Assembly: GCA_016868815.1 (NCBI GenBank)
Contig: VGFQ01000014.1
Coordinates: 1 to 48,050 of the forward strand
Origin: Bacteroidota bacterium
Lineage (GTDB): Bacteria > Bacteroidota > Bacteroidia > Chitinophagales > Chitinophagaceae
Length of the DNA: 48,050 nucleotides
Direction of reading: 5' to 3'
Shown here one piece after another: positions 16,777 to 25,550 of the stretch. How positions within the stretch are numbered: position 1 is the stretch's first letter; each line of letters starts with the position of its first letter. The translations under genes were made by a program, and so were the position numbers. A model generated the notes under the pieces. The model had not been told where the DNA came from. It searched no databases and saw nothing but the letters and a program-made list of their open reading frames with translations.

Positions 16777-18246
16777 ATGCTAACGGCATTCGACAACTTC
16801 CCTGCCCTTCTGATATGGCTACCGCTGCTGGGCGCGTTGCTGGCCTTCTTCCTGCGCAGGGAGGGAGTAGCCGGCCGTTGGGCCCTGTTGTCTTCGTTGA
16901 TCACCTTCGGAGTCACAGTCGCCAGCCTGTTCTTCCAGGGCGCGCAGCACTATGCCTTAACACAGGTGAGTTATGTCTGGCTGCCCGACATCGGCAGCAG
17001 TTTTACCTTGTCGCTTGATGGCATCTCCTGGATCCTCTGCCTGCTCAATGCGGTTTCTTTTCCGTTGATTCTTGCGTTCAGCCTGGGGAGCCCCCGCGAC
17101 CGGCCGCATGTCTTCTACGGCCTGATGCTGCTGGCGCAGACCGGGCTGAATGGTGTATTCCTCTGTATCGACGCCCTCGGCTTTTACTTTTTCTGGGAGC
17201 TGGCCCTCATTCCTGTCTACTTCCTTGCCTCCCTCTGGGGCGGTGAGCGGCGGGTGCAGGCGGCCTTCAAGTTTTTCCTCTACACCTTTGCGGGCTCCGT
17301 GCTGATGCTGGCTGGCATCCTCTGGATCCAGATGCGCACGGCCGATCAGAGTTTTTCCCTGGCAAGCTTCTACCGGGCAAACCTGGACCCTGCAGAGCAG
17401 GCCTGGCTATTCTGGGCTTTCTTTCTGGCATTCGCCATCAAGATGCCCATCTTCCCTTTCCATACCTGGCAGCCCGACGCCTATGAGCAGTCGGACAGCC
17501 CTGTCACGATGGTACTGAGCGGTGTCATGGTCAAGATGGGCGTCTTCGCGCTGATGCGCTGGCTGCTGCCGCTGTTTCCCGATGCCTTCAAACGCTTCGA
17601 TGAGTGGGTCATCCTGCTCTGCATCGTCGGTATGGTCTATGCCTCCTGCATAGCGATGGTGCAGGACGACCTCAAACGGATGGTGGCCTACTCCTCTATC
17701 GCCCACATCGGACTGATGGCAGCGGCCGTCTTTACGGTGCAGGCAGAGGCCTGGCATGGGGTCTTGGTGCAGATGTTCAACCATGGCATCAACATCATAG
17801 GCCTGTGGATGGTAGTTGCACGCATAGAGGCACAGCTGGGTGTGCGCAAGATCTCTGCGCTCGGAGGGTTGGCTCAGAAGGCCCCGTCCCTGGCCATCCT
17901 GCTGACGGTCATCGCCCTGGCCAACATCGCACTGCCGCTCACCAATGCCTTCGTAGGAGAATTCCTTATGTTCAACGGCCTCTATCGGCACAATCCCTGG
18001 TATGCGGGGGCTGCCGGCCTTAGCATCATCCTCTCGGCCGTCTACATGCTGAACATGATCCGAAATGTCTTCCTGGGAGGCACGAACACAATGACGGAAA
18101 ACTTTGCAGACATTTCGCTGCGGCATCGCATCCTCCTGTCGCTGATCGTGCTGACGATCCTTTTCTGCGGCGTGCATCCCGAGCCGATGCTGTCGCTCGT
18201 AGAGCAGACCTCCGACTTGATCCTGAAAAGGGTGCTGACCCGCTAA
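16777..18246 (+). CDS. nuoM: NADH-quinone oxidoreductase subunit M
   Basis: Second antiporter-like subunit of complex I. The start was set at 16777 (MLTAFDNFPALL), 10 bp after nuoL, giving 489 residues; the open frame continues upstream but only as a shadow of nuoL. The functional glutamate is in FFWELALIPVYFL and the lysine in AIKMPIFPFHTWQPDA. Further conserved parts are KRMVAYSSIAHIG and QMFNHGINI. The segment after PDA reads YEQSDSPVTMVLSG rather than the AHVQAPTAGS type common in proteobacteria. Confidence 0.97.
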   Translation: MLTAFDNFPALLIWLPLLGALLAFFLRREGVAGRWALLSSLITFGVTVASLFFQGAQHYALTQVSYVWLPDIGSSFTLSLDGISWILCLLNAVSFPLILAFSLGSPRDRPHVFYGLMLLAQTGLNGVFLCIDALGFYFFWELALIPVYFLASLWGGERRVQAAFKFFLYTFAGSVLMLAGILWIQMRTADQSFSLASFYRANLDPAEQAWLFWAFFLAFAIKMPIFPFHTWQPDAYEQSDSPVTMVLSGVMVKMGVFALMRWLLPLFPDAFKRFDEWVILLCIVGMVYASCIAMVQDDLKRMVAYSSIAHIGLMAAAVFTVQAEAWHGVLVQMFNHGINIIGLWMVVARIEAQLGVRKISALGGLAQKAPSLAILLTVIALANIALPLTNAFVGEFLMFNGLYRHNPWYAGAAGLSIILSAVYMLNMIRNVFLGGTNTMTENFADISLRHRILLSLIVLTILFCGVHPEPMLSLVEQTSDLILKRVLTR

Positions 18247-18283
18247 GGACCGCATATAACAGATAACAACCTGAACGGAACGT

Positions 18284-19660
18284 ATGAATGCAATGATCCT
18301 ATCGGCACTCTGGGGAGTGGTCATGATGTTCACAGGCTTGGCTACGCCCAGTGCCCGCATGCATGGCCGTCTGGCGATACTGGGGATGACCTTGCTCACT
18401 GGGGCGGCATGGCTGGACTTTATAGGCTTTTCCCTGCTCTCCGACTCCACGGCAGGTGGCATGCTGCTTTTCGGCACCTATGAGAGCCTCTTCATTCTGC
18501 TGATGTCTGGCTGCGCCTTGCTCTACCTGCTGCTCTCCGTGGAGCCAATGTCTGAAGGCGGGTCTCCAATCTCAGACCCACTGGCCTTGCATTTCTTTGT
18601 GATGACCGGCATTTGCATAGTGGCAGGCTACCGCTCCCTGTTGATGTTGTTTCTGGGGGTCGAGATTCTATCCATTCCCCTGTACATCCTCTCTGCCAGC
18701 GACAAAAAGAACCTCCGCAGCAATGAAGCCTCTCTGAAATACTTCCTGATGGGGGCCTTTTCTACCGGCCTCATGCTCATGGGAATCGCCCTGATCTACG
18801 GAACCCGTGGCTCCTTCCACCTCGATGCACTGAACATCGGCCTGGAGGCCCTCTCGCCCCTGATGACCGCAGGCATTGTGCTATTGATGGTGTCGATGGC
18901 TTTTAAAGTCTCTGCAGCCCCCTTCCATTTCTGGACACCGGATGTCTACGACGGCACGCCGACGGTGTACACTTCCTTTATGGCGACGATTGTCAAAGGG
19001 GCGGCCTTCTTCGCCTTCTTCCGGCTCTTCCAGGACGGCCTCGGACGTCTTCACGAGCACTGGCGACTTCTGATGGCCTTTCTCACGGCAGCCACGCTGA
19101 TCATCGGCAATGGCACGGCCGTCTTCCAGCAGAGTGTGAAGCGGATGCTGGCCTATTCGAGCATTGCACAGGCAGGCTTTATGATGCTGGCCTTGTTCGC
19201 AATGAACCAGACGGCCCGTACCGGCATCGTGTTCTATGCCGTCGCCTACAGCCTCTCGACCATTGGTGTGTTTGCCGTACTGGCTCGGATGAAAGACCAC
19301 AGCTTTGAGGCCTTCAATGGACTGGCCGGGCAAAAGCCCTTGCTGGCCCTGCTGATCACGGTCTTCCTGCTTTCCCTGGCCGGCATTCCGCTGACGGGCG
19401 GCTTCTTTGCAAAATACCAGATGATCGCGGCCACTTTCCTGGAAGGGAAGATGATTTGGATGGCTGTGCTAGCGCTGCTTTGTGCCGTGTTAGGCGTCTA
19501 TTACTACTTCCGCATCATCCAGGCTATGTACTTCCGTTCCGGTAGTAGTATGCCCCCTGCCATATCCGCCGACCTACAGGCGGTGCTGGTGGTCACCGCT
19601 CTATTGGTGGTGGCATTGGGCATCCATCCCGACTGGCTGTTAGGTATGCTCTCCTATTGA
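18284..19660 (+). CDS. nuoN: NADH-quinone oxidoreductase subunit N
   Basis: Third antiporter-like subunit of complex I and last gene of the operon (458 residues, about 14 hydrophobic segments). Conserved parts are FLGVEILSIPLYILSA with the glutamate, SMAFKVSAAPFHFWTPDVY with the lysine, TVYTSFMATIVKGAAF, and KRMLAYSSIAQAGFM. The stop is TGA at 19658-19660. A convergent gene on the minus strand ends 61 bp further on; no convincing U-tailed terminator is visible in that gap, only a short GAAGCGCTTC palindrome at 19708-19717. Confidence 0.96.
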   Translation: MNAMILSALWGVVMMFTGLATPSARMHGRLAILGMTLLTGAAWLDFIGFSLLSDSTAGGMLLFGTYESLFILLMSGCALLYLLLSVEPMSEGGSPISDPLALHFFVMTGICIVAGYRSLLMLFLGVEILSIPLYILSASDKKNLRSNEASLKYFLMGAFSTGLMLMGIALIYGTRGSFHLDALNIGLEALSPLMTAGIVLLMVSMAFKVSAAPFHFWTPDVYDGTPTVYTSFMATIVKGAAFFAFFRLFQDGLGRLHEHWRLLMAFLTAATLIIGNGTAVFQQSVKRMLAYSSIAQAGFMMLALFAMNQTARTGIVFYAVAYSLSTIGVFAVLARMKDHSFEAFNGLAGQKPLLALLITVFLLSLAGIPLTGGFFAKYQMIAATFLEGKMIWMAVLALLCAVLGVYYYFRIIQAMYFRSGSSMPPAISADLQAVLVVTALLVVALGIHPDWLLGMLSY

Positions 19661-19721
19661 TGGGGACAGGAGGCGGATTTCCTATGGCGGGGGTCTTCCT
19701 TGTTTATGAAGCGCTTCCGGG

Positions 19722-21107
19722 CTAGGTCCGCACCGCAGTATTTCCTCCCCCTTCGAGTGTCAGGCTATGCGGGGTATTCGTTTTCCAGGCGCCGCGGGTG
19801 AAGTCAGGGATGTCGACCGCCTTGGATCGGGCTTTCGCAGAGGTGTCGCTCAGCGGCACAATGCAGCTCCAGGCGGCCGCATCGTAGACGTCTTGATCTA
19901 AGGGTAGGCCATTGCGGAGGCAATCGATCAGCCTCCAGTCCATGATGAAGTCCATGCCGCCATGTCCTCCGATGTTCTTGGCGATCTCACCGATATGCCT
20001 GATGATGGGCGGAGTGTACTTGGCCTCCAGCTCCTTCACCTGTTCCTCCTTCATCCAGGCATGACCCAGGGCGATGCGTTGGGGGGCAGGCCATTTGCTG
20101 ACCATACCCTTGGTGCCACTCAGCAGATGTATCCGAGAGTAGGGGCGGGGGGAGGATACGTCGTGCTGCAGCATCATCGTTCGGCCTTTGACCGTGCGGA
20201 TGGTCGTATTATTCATGTTACCCCGATACGATTTTCCCTTATAGGCCTTGAAGAATTCGTCTTTGGCGGCCATCTCGTCAGCCAGGGGGGCCAGCGTAAG
20301 GTCGGCCGTCGTCATGCTGACGAGGTAGTCCATCCGGTCTCCCCTTCCAATATTGAGGCACTGGGCGATCGGTCCCAGGCCATGTGTGGGGTAGAGGTTT
20401 CCTTGTTTGTTAATGTTGGCTTTGAGTCGCCACATGTCGTTGTACCCGCCTTTGTTGAAGAGGTAGTCGTGGCTGAGGTCGTGTATGTAGGCTCCTTCGG
20501 CATGCAGCAGTTCTCCAAAAAGCCCGTTGCGCGCCATGTTGAGGGTTAGTAGTTCGAAGAAGTCGTAGCAGCAGTTCTCCAGCATCATGCAGTGACGGCG
20601 GGTCTTTTCGGAAGTCTCCACCAGCTGCCAGCATTCTTCTAGTGTCTGGGCGGCTGGCACTTCGGTGGCGGCATGCTTTCCGCTGCGCATGGCATAGACG
20701 GCCATGGGGGTATGGAGGTGCCAGGGCGTGCATATGTATATCAGGTCGAGGTCGTTTCGTTCACAGAGGGCCTTCCATCCTTCTTCCCCGCTGTAGGTGG
20801 CAGCATTGGGCAGGCCTGCCTTTTCGAGGATGCGGTTGGCTTTCTCGGCCCGCTCCGGCAGCTTGTCGCAGAGGGCTTTGATTTCTACGCCTGCTAAGTG
20901 TGACATGCGCTCTACGGCGCCGGGCCCTCGCATGCCCAATCCGATGAAGCCGATCCGTACTTTGTCCATGCGGGGGGCTGCATAACCGCACATATTCTCT
21001 GTGGTAGCTGTCAGAGTCTTCGGCTGACCCTGGGCGGGGATGCTTCCTGCAAGGGCGGTGGTGCCGATGGTGATGTCCCGGATAAATTGTCTTCTGTTGG
21101 TGGCCAT
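19722..21107 (-). CDS. Tat-exported Gfo/Idh/MocA enzyme, GH109-like (alpha-N-acetylgalactosaminidase type)
   Basis: A 461-residue NAD-dependent enzyme with a twin-arginine signal (NRRQFIRDITIGTTALAG). The Rossmann nucleotide site is IGFIGLGMRG (about residues 52-61). The segment ENCCYDFFELLTLNMARNGL followed by FGELLHAEGAYIHDL is characteristic of CAZy family GH109, whose founding members remove terminal alpha-linked GalNAc by a transient oxidation-elimination at NAD. Family members also include other specificities, so the substrate is not certain. It follows the DUF5916 gene by 51 bp on the same strand. The short gap holds a perfect 14-bp palindrome 13 bp before the ATG. Confidence 0.87.
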   Translation of the reverse strand: MATNRRQFIRDITIGTTALAGSIPAQGQPKTLTATTENMCGYAAPRMDKVRIGFIGLGMRGPGAVERMSHLAGVEIKALCDKLPERAEKANRILEKAGLPNAATYSGEEGWKALCERNDLDLIYICTPWHLHTPMAVYAMRSGKHAATEVPAAQTLEECWQLVETSEKTRRHCMMLENCCYDFFELLTLNMARNGLFGELLHAEGAYIHDLSHDYLFNKGGYNDMWRLKANINKQGNLYPTHGLGPIAQCLNIGRGDRMDYLVSMTTADLTLAPLADEMAAKDEFFKAYKGKSYRGNMNNTTIRTVKGRTMMLQHDVSSPRPYSRIHLLSGTKGMVSKWPAPQRIALGHAWMKEEQVKELEAKYTPPIIRHIGEIAKNIGGHGGMDFIMDWRLIDCLRNGLPLDQDVYDAAAWSCIVPLSDTSAKARSKAVDIPDFTRGAWKTNTPHSLTLEGGGNTAVRT

Positions 21108-21120
21108 GTGGATGTATGTT

Positions 21121-21134
21121 TTAAGACGTCTTAA
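21121..21134. promoter_or_regulatory. 14-bp perfect palindrome upstream of the GH109-like gene
   Basis: TTAAGACGTCTTAA reads identically on both strands and lies 13 bp before the start codon of the GH109-like gene. Its symmetry and position suit a dimeric repressor's operator. No T-run follows, so a terminator role for the upstream gene is unlikely. No regulator gene is adjacent. Confidence 0.4.
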
Positions 21135-21158
21135 GTTAAGGTAAAAATGGTTGCAGCG

Positions 21159-23387
21159 TCAAAGGTTCAGCCACCAGTTCAGCTTAAAGACGATTGCCCG
21201 GTCCTTTTGCTGCAGGAATGGGTTGGAAAAGTAGTTGTCGGTGTAGACGAGGAAGAGATCGCTCATCGGACGGAACCGCCATTGCAGCCGGCTGTTCACA
21301 TTGAAGTTGTTGTTCTGTGTGTTGAGTTGCACAAAGGTGGTCCAGAAGACACTGTTGGAGAAGTTTACTTCTATGCGCGGTGCGATCAGCAGCAAGTCGG
21401 TTTTCCCGTAAGGATGGGGGAAGCGCAGGCGTGCATGTTCGGCATAGAGGGCGAAGTTGCCCCAGGGCTGGGCGCGCCAGGTGAGGGTGGCGGCTAGCTG
21501 TGTGAGGTTTCCGTTGAAGAAGCCGCCGACATTGCCCTGCAGCTGCATGATGAAGAGGCGACGTCCGTCGGAGGAGTATTCGATACCCCCCTGCCAATGC
21601 TCGTAGCGGCCTGGTGGCAGTGGTGGGTAGCCGCCTCCGGTGAAGTCTGTATGCAAGGGGAGGTGGTTGCCAACCCGTGTCACCTGCAGGGAAAGGTTGG
21701 CGGTGCTGCGGAAGACATTTTCCCAAGATAAGCTGGCGTTCGACTCGTTGGGCGTCATGTCCCTGTTCCAGACATTGAAAGCTTCCAGCTTCCAGCGTGT
21801 CTGAACAATCCGGCGGCCTTCCGGGAAGCGGCGCCAGGTGAGGGTGGAGTAGTTCTGCCGAAAACCTCTTCGTATAATATTGCCCGTGAGTGCGTCGTAG
21901 TTTTCTATCCGGCGGTTGAAACCCATATCGGTATGATACTTGTCGCCCACGTCGCTCCAGTCTATAATCAGCTCCAGCGGTTTGGTGAGGTATCCGAGGC
22001 CCAGGTCGACATAGCGGTCGTTCATACCTTGTCCGGGCTTGAAGGAATGGTGCCAGCTGGCCCAGGCGTTCCATTTGCCAGCCTTGTCGACGAAGTCGTA
22101 CTGTAGCCCGGCGTTGCGGCCGAAAGCCTCGAGGGGGTCTTCCCAGTCCTTCCCGCCGGTGAAGCCTTGGCGGTTGAGAAAATATCCTTTCACTAGGGAG
22201 CGCGACTGCACGCGGGTGTTGAAGCTGGCTGCTGTAAAGTTCTGGGCAGCGTAGGCGCCTCTGGCCAGCGTCTGCATGTTCATTAGTCCGATGCGGGTAC
22301 GTTTGTCGATGTTTCCGGAGAGGCGCAGTCCACCGATGATCGGGATCTGTCGGCCTTGCGGGTCGAGTCCGATGCGGCGGGAGTAGAAGGGTTTGATCGG
22401 CGGGATGCCGTAGTTGGAAAAGACGTCGTCGTTCTCCAGGAAGAAGGTGCGACGTTCGGGGAAAAAGATATTGAAGCGGGTGAGGTTGGTGACCTGGCGG
22501 TCGACTTCTATCTGGGAGAAGTCGGGGTTCAGCGTCAGGTCAAGGTTGAGGGATGGGGTCACGGAGACTTTTCCGTCGAAGCCTGCGTTGAAGCGCCCGG
22601 TCGTCGGCTCACCGGAAAGGGTATTGCTTCGGACCCCACCGGTGGTGTATGGGATGAAGGAGATGTTGGTGCCGGGAGGTGGGGGTGGCTCCTGCCAGAC
22701 GAGGGCTCCTGAGTAGCCGAAGTCGAAGAAGTTGAAGTTGGTCGGCATGTGCGTCCAGGACGAGTACTGGTTATTCTTGAGGTCTGAACGTAGAAAGTTG
22801 ATACCCCATACGGTTTTGTCGGCCCGGTAGCGCAGGGTTTTGAAGGGGATAGCGATCTCGGCCGACCAGCCCGTGTCGGTACGTCGAGTGGCAGAAAACC
22901 ATTTGTTATCCCAGCTGAAGTTGAGTTCGTCCGAGGTGCTGGAGGCCGTCACCAGGTCTTCGGACTGCACATTGTAGGGGGTGACGGAGAACAGGAAGCC
23001 ATTGGTGCGTTCGTTGACAGGGTCGAGGGCGATGCTGAAGGCATCGCTGTCATAGAGTCCGTTGTCTCGTTTCAGGGTCTGCGCAATATAGGGTGTCGTA
23101 TCAGAGGCATGGATGAAAAAATAGAGGTATTCTTCGTCGAAGCAGGCTTGTACGGTGGTGCGGCGCTTGGCCATCTGCTTGTCATTCGGCCATTTCTCCC
23201 GGAAGTTGCCAGCGGGGAGGGCTGCCTGCCAGGCCTGTTCGCCGGCTATGCCGTCGATCCGGATTTTTGCCGGGGTGCGGGCGACCGAAAGGCGGAATCT
23301 ATCTTGGAATCCGAGCCCATCGGCGGATTGCGCGGCCAGCATATATGGCAGAAGGGCAGTGATCGCTATGCAGGCCGGTATGCGCAT
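21159..23387 (-). CDS. DUF5916 outer-membrane beta-barrel protein with CBM9-like N-terminal domain
   Basis: A 742-residue exported protein. The start was set at 23387 (MRIPACIAITALLPYMLAAQS), which gives a clean signal peptide; an ATG at 23456 would add 23 residues before it. After the signal peptide is a CBM9-like (carbohydrate-binding family 9 type) beta-sandwich: KIRIDGIAGEQAW, FDEEYLYFFIHASD, and GWSAEIAIPFKTLRY. Then comes a DUF5916 barrel marked by NPDFSQIEVDRQV and FFPERRTFFLEN. The C terminus ends in alternating aromatic strands (IVFKLNWWLNL), as in outer-membrane barrels. Function in this family is unknown; association with glycan or protein degradation loci is common. GATATTTG, a 7 of 8 match to the -7 element, lies 6 nt before the ATG with a TTG 21 nt further upstream. 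Confidence 0.85.
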   Translation of the reverse strand: MRIPACIAITALLPYMLAAQSADGLGFQDRFRLSVARTPAKIRIDGIAGEQAWQAALPAGNFREKWPNDKQMAKRRTTVQACFDEEYLYFFIHASDTTPYIAQTLKRDNGLYDSDAFSIALDPVNERTNGFLFSVTPYNVQSEDLVTASSTSDELNFSWDNKWFSATRRTDTGWSAEIAIPFKTLRYRADKTVWGINFLRSDLKNNQYSSWTHMPTNFNFFDFGYSGALVWQEPPPPPGTNISFIPYTTGGVRSNTLSGEPTTGRFNAGFDGKVSVTPSLNLDLTLNPDFSQIEVDRQVTNLTRFNIFFPERRTFFLENDDVFSNYGIPPIKPFYSRRIGLDPQGRQIPIIGGLRLSGNIDKRTRIGLMNMQTLARGAYAAQNFTAASFNTRVQSRSLVKGYFLNRQGFTGGKDWEDPLEAFGRNAGLQYDFVDKAGKWNAWASWHHSFKPGQGMNDRYVDLGLGYLTKPLELIIDWSDVGDKYHTDMGFNRRIENYDALTGNIIRRGFRQNYSTLTWRRFPEGRRIVQTRWKLEAFNVWNRDMTPNESNASLSWENVFRSTANLSLQVTRVGNHLPLHTDFTGGGYPPLPPGRYEHWQGGIEYSSDGRRLFIMQLQGNVGGFFNGNLTQLAATLTWRAQPWGNFALYAEHARLRFPHPYGKTDLLLIAPRIEVNFSNSVFWTTFVQLNTQNNNFNVNSRLQWRFRPMSDLFLVYTDNYFSNPFLQQKDRAIVFKLNWWLNL

Positions 23388-23502
23388 GTGACGCAAATAT
23401 CTGTCAATATGGGGGGACCTTTCAAGCCATTTATCCCCTTCGTTCGAAGATGGCAAGGCCTACCCGCGGGCTGCTCCGCGAAATAGTTCTTAATTTGGTA
23501 GG

Positions 23503-24783
23503 ATGCTCTACGGCTTCGCCAAGGTCGTGATGTGGGCGACCTTTCACATATATTTCCGACGGATCGCCTTCGCAGGTCGGGAGAAGATCCCAAGGGACAG
23601 GCCTGTGCTGTTCATCTCCAACCATTCCGGCCCTTTCCTCGATGCGATGCTGCTGGCAGTCTTGCTGCGACGCCCCCTTTATTTCTACGCGCGCAGTGAC
23701 ATCTTCCGAAAGCCTTTGGCTAACTGGATCTTGCGCACCTTCCGACTTTTACCTATCTACAACGCCGGCTTCGCCAAGGAAGAACTGCACCGCAATGAGG
23801 AGACCTTTGCAGAGGGTCAGGCCGTCTTGCTGGGTGGCGGCCAGATCCTGATCTTTCCGGAAGGGCAGGCAAGGCTTGAGCGCAACCGGCTGCCCTTCAA
23901 GAAAGGTGCCACTCGGATCGCCTTACAGACAGAGGCCGAGGCTGATTTTTCATTGGGGCTGACGGTGGTGCCCGTCGGCATCAACTACAGCCGGCATGCC
24001 TTCCGTTCGGATGTGCTGCTTCAGACCGGCGAGCCTACCTGTGTGTCCGACTATGCCGAGATGTATCGGGAGAACCCGGCAAGGGCTATGACGCTACTGA
24101 CACGCGACCTGGATGCCCGCTTCGACCCTACTTTTTTTTATGTACGGCAAGCCGAGCGCACCGCCCTCATCGACCGGCTCCTGGAATTATACCGCGAGGA
24201 GGTCTTCCATCCTGGTGATGCCCTGCGGGGTGTGCCGGTGATAGAGATGGAGAAAAAGGTCTGTGCGCTCGTGAGTGACCTGGAGGATGCAGCGACGGCG
24301 GCCCTTACCGCCCAGCTGCAGCAGTATGACCGGCTGCTGGTGACCCATCGTTGCCAAGACGCTTCGGTGACAGGCAGCTACCGCGGAGCGGTTTGGTATT
24401 TTCTGTTGCTGCTGGCAGGGCTGCCCCTCTTTCTGGTGTGGTGGCCTATCAACATGCCAGCCCTGCGGTTCTTTCGCTGGGTCGCAGACCGCACGGTAAC
24501 GCGGGTCGACTTCTACCCCAGCGTCCTGACGGCCGTCGCTGGCTTCGGATATCTGCTCTGGTGGATCCTGCAGATCACCCTGGCCGCATGCATATCCCAT
24601 CCCTCGGCATGGGCCATCGCCCTGCCCGCGCCACTCATCTTATACATTGGCATTCGATGGTGGGAGACGGCTACCCTTTTTGTTGGCCATCTCCACTTCC
24701 GACGGCTGGCTCTCCAGCAGCCTGCGGTCGTAGCCACCCTCCGACAGCTCCGGGACCAGGTCGCTCTCTGGAGGCGCGGTTGA
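23503..24783 (+). CDS. PlsC-family 1-acyl-glycerol-3-phosphate acyltransferase-like protein
   Basis: A 426-residue membrane-associated acyltransferase, probably acting in phospholipid or lipid-A-type acyl transfer. The acceptor motif is FISNHSGPFLDAM, that is H-X5-D rather than the textbook H-X4-D. The second motif is IFPEGQARLERN, followed by FKKGATRIAL; a later conserved block is VVPVGINYS. After about residue 300 there is an extra C-terminal part with two to three membrane segments (FLLLLAGLPLFLVWW and others) that small PlsC proteins lack. It may therefore belong to the longer, GPAT-like acyltransferases seen in Bacteroidota. A TTAATTTG element lies 5 nt before the ATG. It converges with trmD. 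Confidence 0.82.
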   Translation: MLYGFAKVVMWATFHIYFRRIAFAGREKIPRDRPVLFISNHSGPFLDAMLLAVLLRRPLYFYARSDIFRKPLANWILRTFRLLPIYNAGFAKEELHRNEETFAEGQAVLLGGGQILIFPEGQARLERNRLPFKKGATRIALQTEAEADFSLGLTVVPVGINYSRHAFRSDVLLQTGEPTCVSDYAEMYRENPARAMTLLTRDLDARFDPTFFYVRQAERTALIDRLLELYREEVFHPGDALRGVPVIEMEKKVCALVSDLEDAATAALTAQLQQYDRLLVTHRCQDASVTGSYRGAVWYFLLLLAGLPLFLVWWPINMPALRFFRWVADRTVTRVDFYPSVLTAVAGFGYLLWWILQITLAACISHPSAWAIALPAPLILYIGIRWWETATLFVGHLHFRRLALQQPAVVATLRQLRDQVALWRRG

Positions 24784-24814
24784 GCCCTATCCGTGCGCGA
24801 TGCAATCAAGGTCC

Positions 24815-25489
24815 TTATCCCTGTAGGTCGGGCCTTTTTTCCTTTGTCCGGCGCAGGGATTCTTCCTGCCGCCATTCTTCGATCTTTTTGTGGTCTCCGC
24901 TGACCAGCACATCGGGTACCTTCCGGTCACGGAAGTCTACAGGCCGCGTGTAGACGGGCGGTGCCAGCAGGTTGTCCTGAAAACTGTCGGTGAGGGCGGA
25001 GGTCTCGTCGTTGAGTACGCCGGGCAACAGCCGGCCGATGGCGTCGGCGACGACGGCGGCGGCGAGCTCACCGCCACTCAGGACGTAGTCACCGATGCTG
25101 AGTTCCATCGTCACCCATCCGTCTCGGACGCGCTGGTCGATGCCTTTATAATGCCCACAAATCATCAATAGACGCCCCTTCAGTGACAAGCGGTTGGCCG
25201 TTTGCTGGTCAAACCGTTCCCCGTCTGGCGTGAGATAGATCACCTCATCATAGGCCCCTTCGGCCGACAATGCCTCGATGGCGCGTACAAGGGGCTCGCA
25301 CATCAGCACCATGCCGGCGCCGCCCCCAAAGGCATAGTCATCGACCTGCCCGTAGGCATTCACGGCCCATTGCCGCAGCGGGTGTAGGCGGATGTTGAGT
25401 AGGCCCTTCTCCCGGGCCCTTTGCAGGATGGAATGCGAGAAAGGGCTTTCTAGGAGTTCCGGGACAACCGAGATGATATCAATGACCAT
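24815..25489 (-). CDS. trmD: tRNA (guanine-37-N1)-methyltransferase TrmD
   Basis: SPOUT-family enzyme that makes m1G37 in tRNA, preventing frameshifting. The start was placed at 25489 (MVIDIISVVPELL), giving 224 residues, because all homologues begin with this beta-strand; a longer start would add 15 unrelated residues. The trefoil-knot SAM site is LLMICGHYKGIDQRV and IGDYVLSGGELAA, followed by RLLPGVLND. The C terminus ends KRPDLQG. Its start codon lies only 61 bp from the divergent permease gene. A perfect -7 element TACTTTTG sits 4 nt before the ATG, predicting a leaderless mRNA. Confidence 0.96.
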   Translation of the reverse strand: MVIDIISVVPELLESPFSHSILQRAREKGLLNIRLHPLRQWAVNAYGQVDDYAFGGGAGMVLMCEPLVRAIEALSAEGAYDEVIYLTPDGERFDQQTANRLSLKGRLLMICGHYKGIDQRVRDGWVTMELSIGDYVLSGGELAAAVVADAIGRLLPGVLNDETSALTDSFQDNLLAPPVYTRPVDFRDRKVPDVLVSGDHKKIEEWRQEESLRRTKEKRPDLQG

Positions 25490-25493
25490 GCTG

Positions 25494-25526
25494 CAAAAGT
25501 ATGGAAGCGCAACCAGGCAGGGGCAA
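25494..25526 (-). promoter_or_regulatory. trmD promoter with 4-nt spacing to the start codon
   Basis: On the minus strand TACTTTTG (25494-25501) matches the Bacteroidota -7 consensus TAnnTTTG exactly, and a TTG (25524-25526) lies 22 nt further upstream. Only four bases separate the -7 element from the trmD ATG, so the start of transcription should fall on or beside the start codon. Confidence 0.55.
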
Positions 25527-25538
25527 CCTCTCATTCGC

Positions 25539-25546
25539 TAACTTTA
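25539..25546 (+). promoter_or_regulatory. Putative -7 element of the ABC permease gene (leaderless type)
   Basis: TAACTTTA, a 7 of 8 match to TAnnTTTG, is followed by ACCT and the ATG at 25551. It is the mirror arrangement of the divergent trmD promoter. No TTG -33 element is evident at the usual distance. Confidence 0.35.
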
Positions 25547-25550
25547 ACCT

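Noticed and set aside
17407..18477. A 356-codon minus-strand open frame opposite nuoM and the start of nuoN
   Set aside because: Composition is His/Asp/Gln-rich in the manner of antisense frames, no recognisable domain, and it spans two certain genes.
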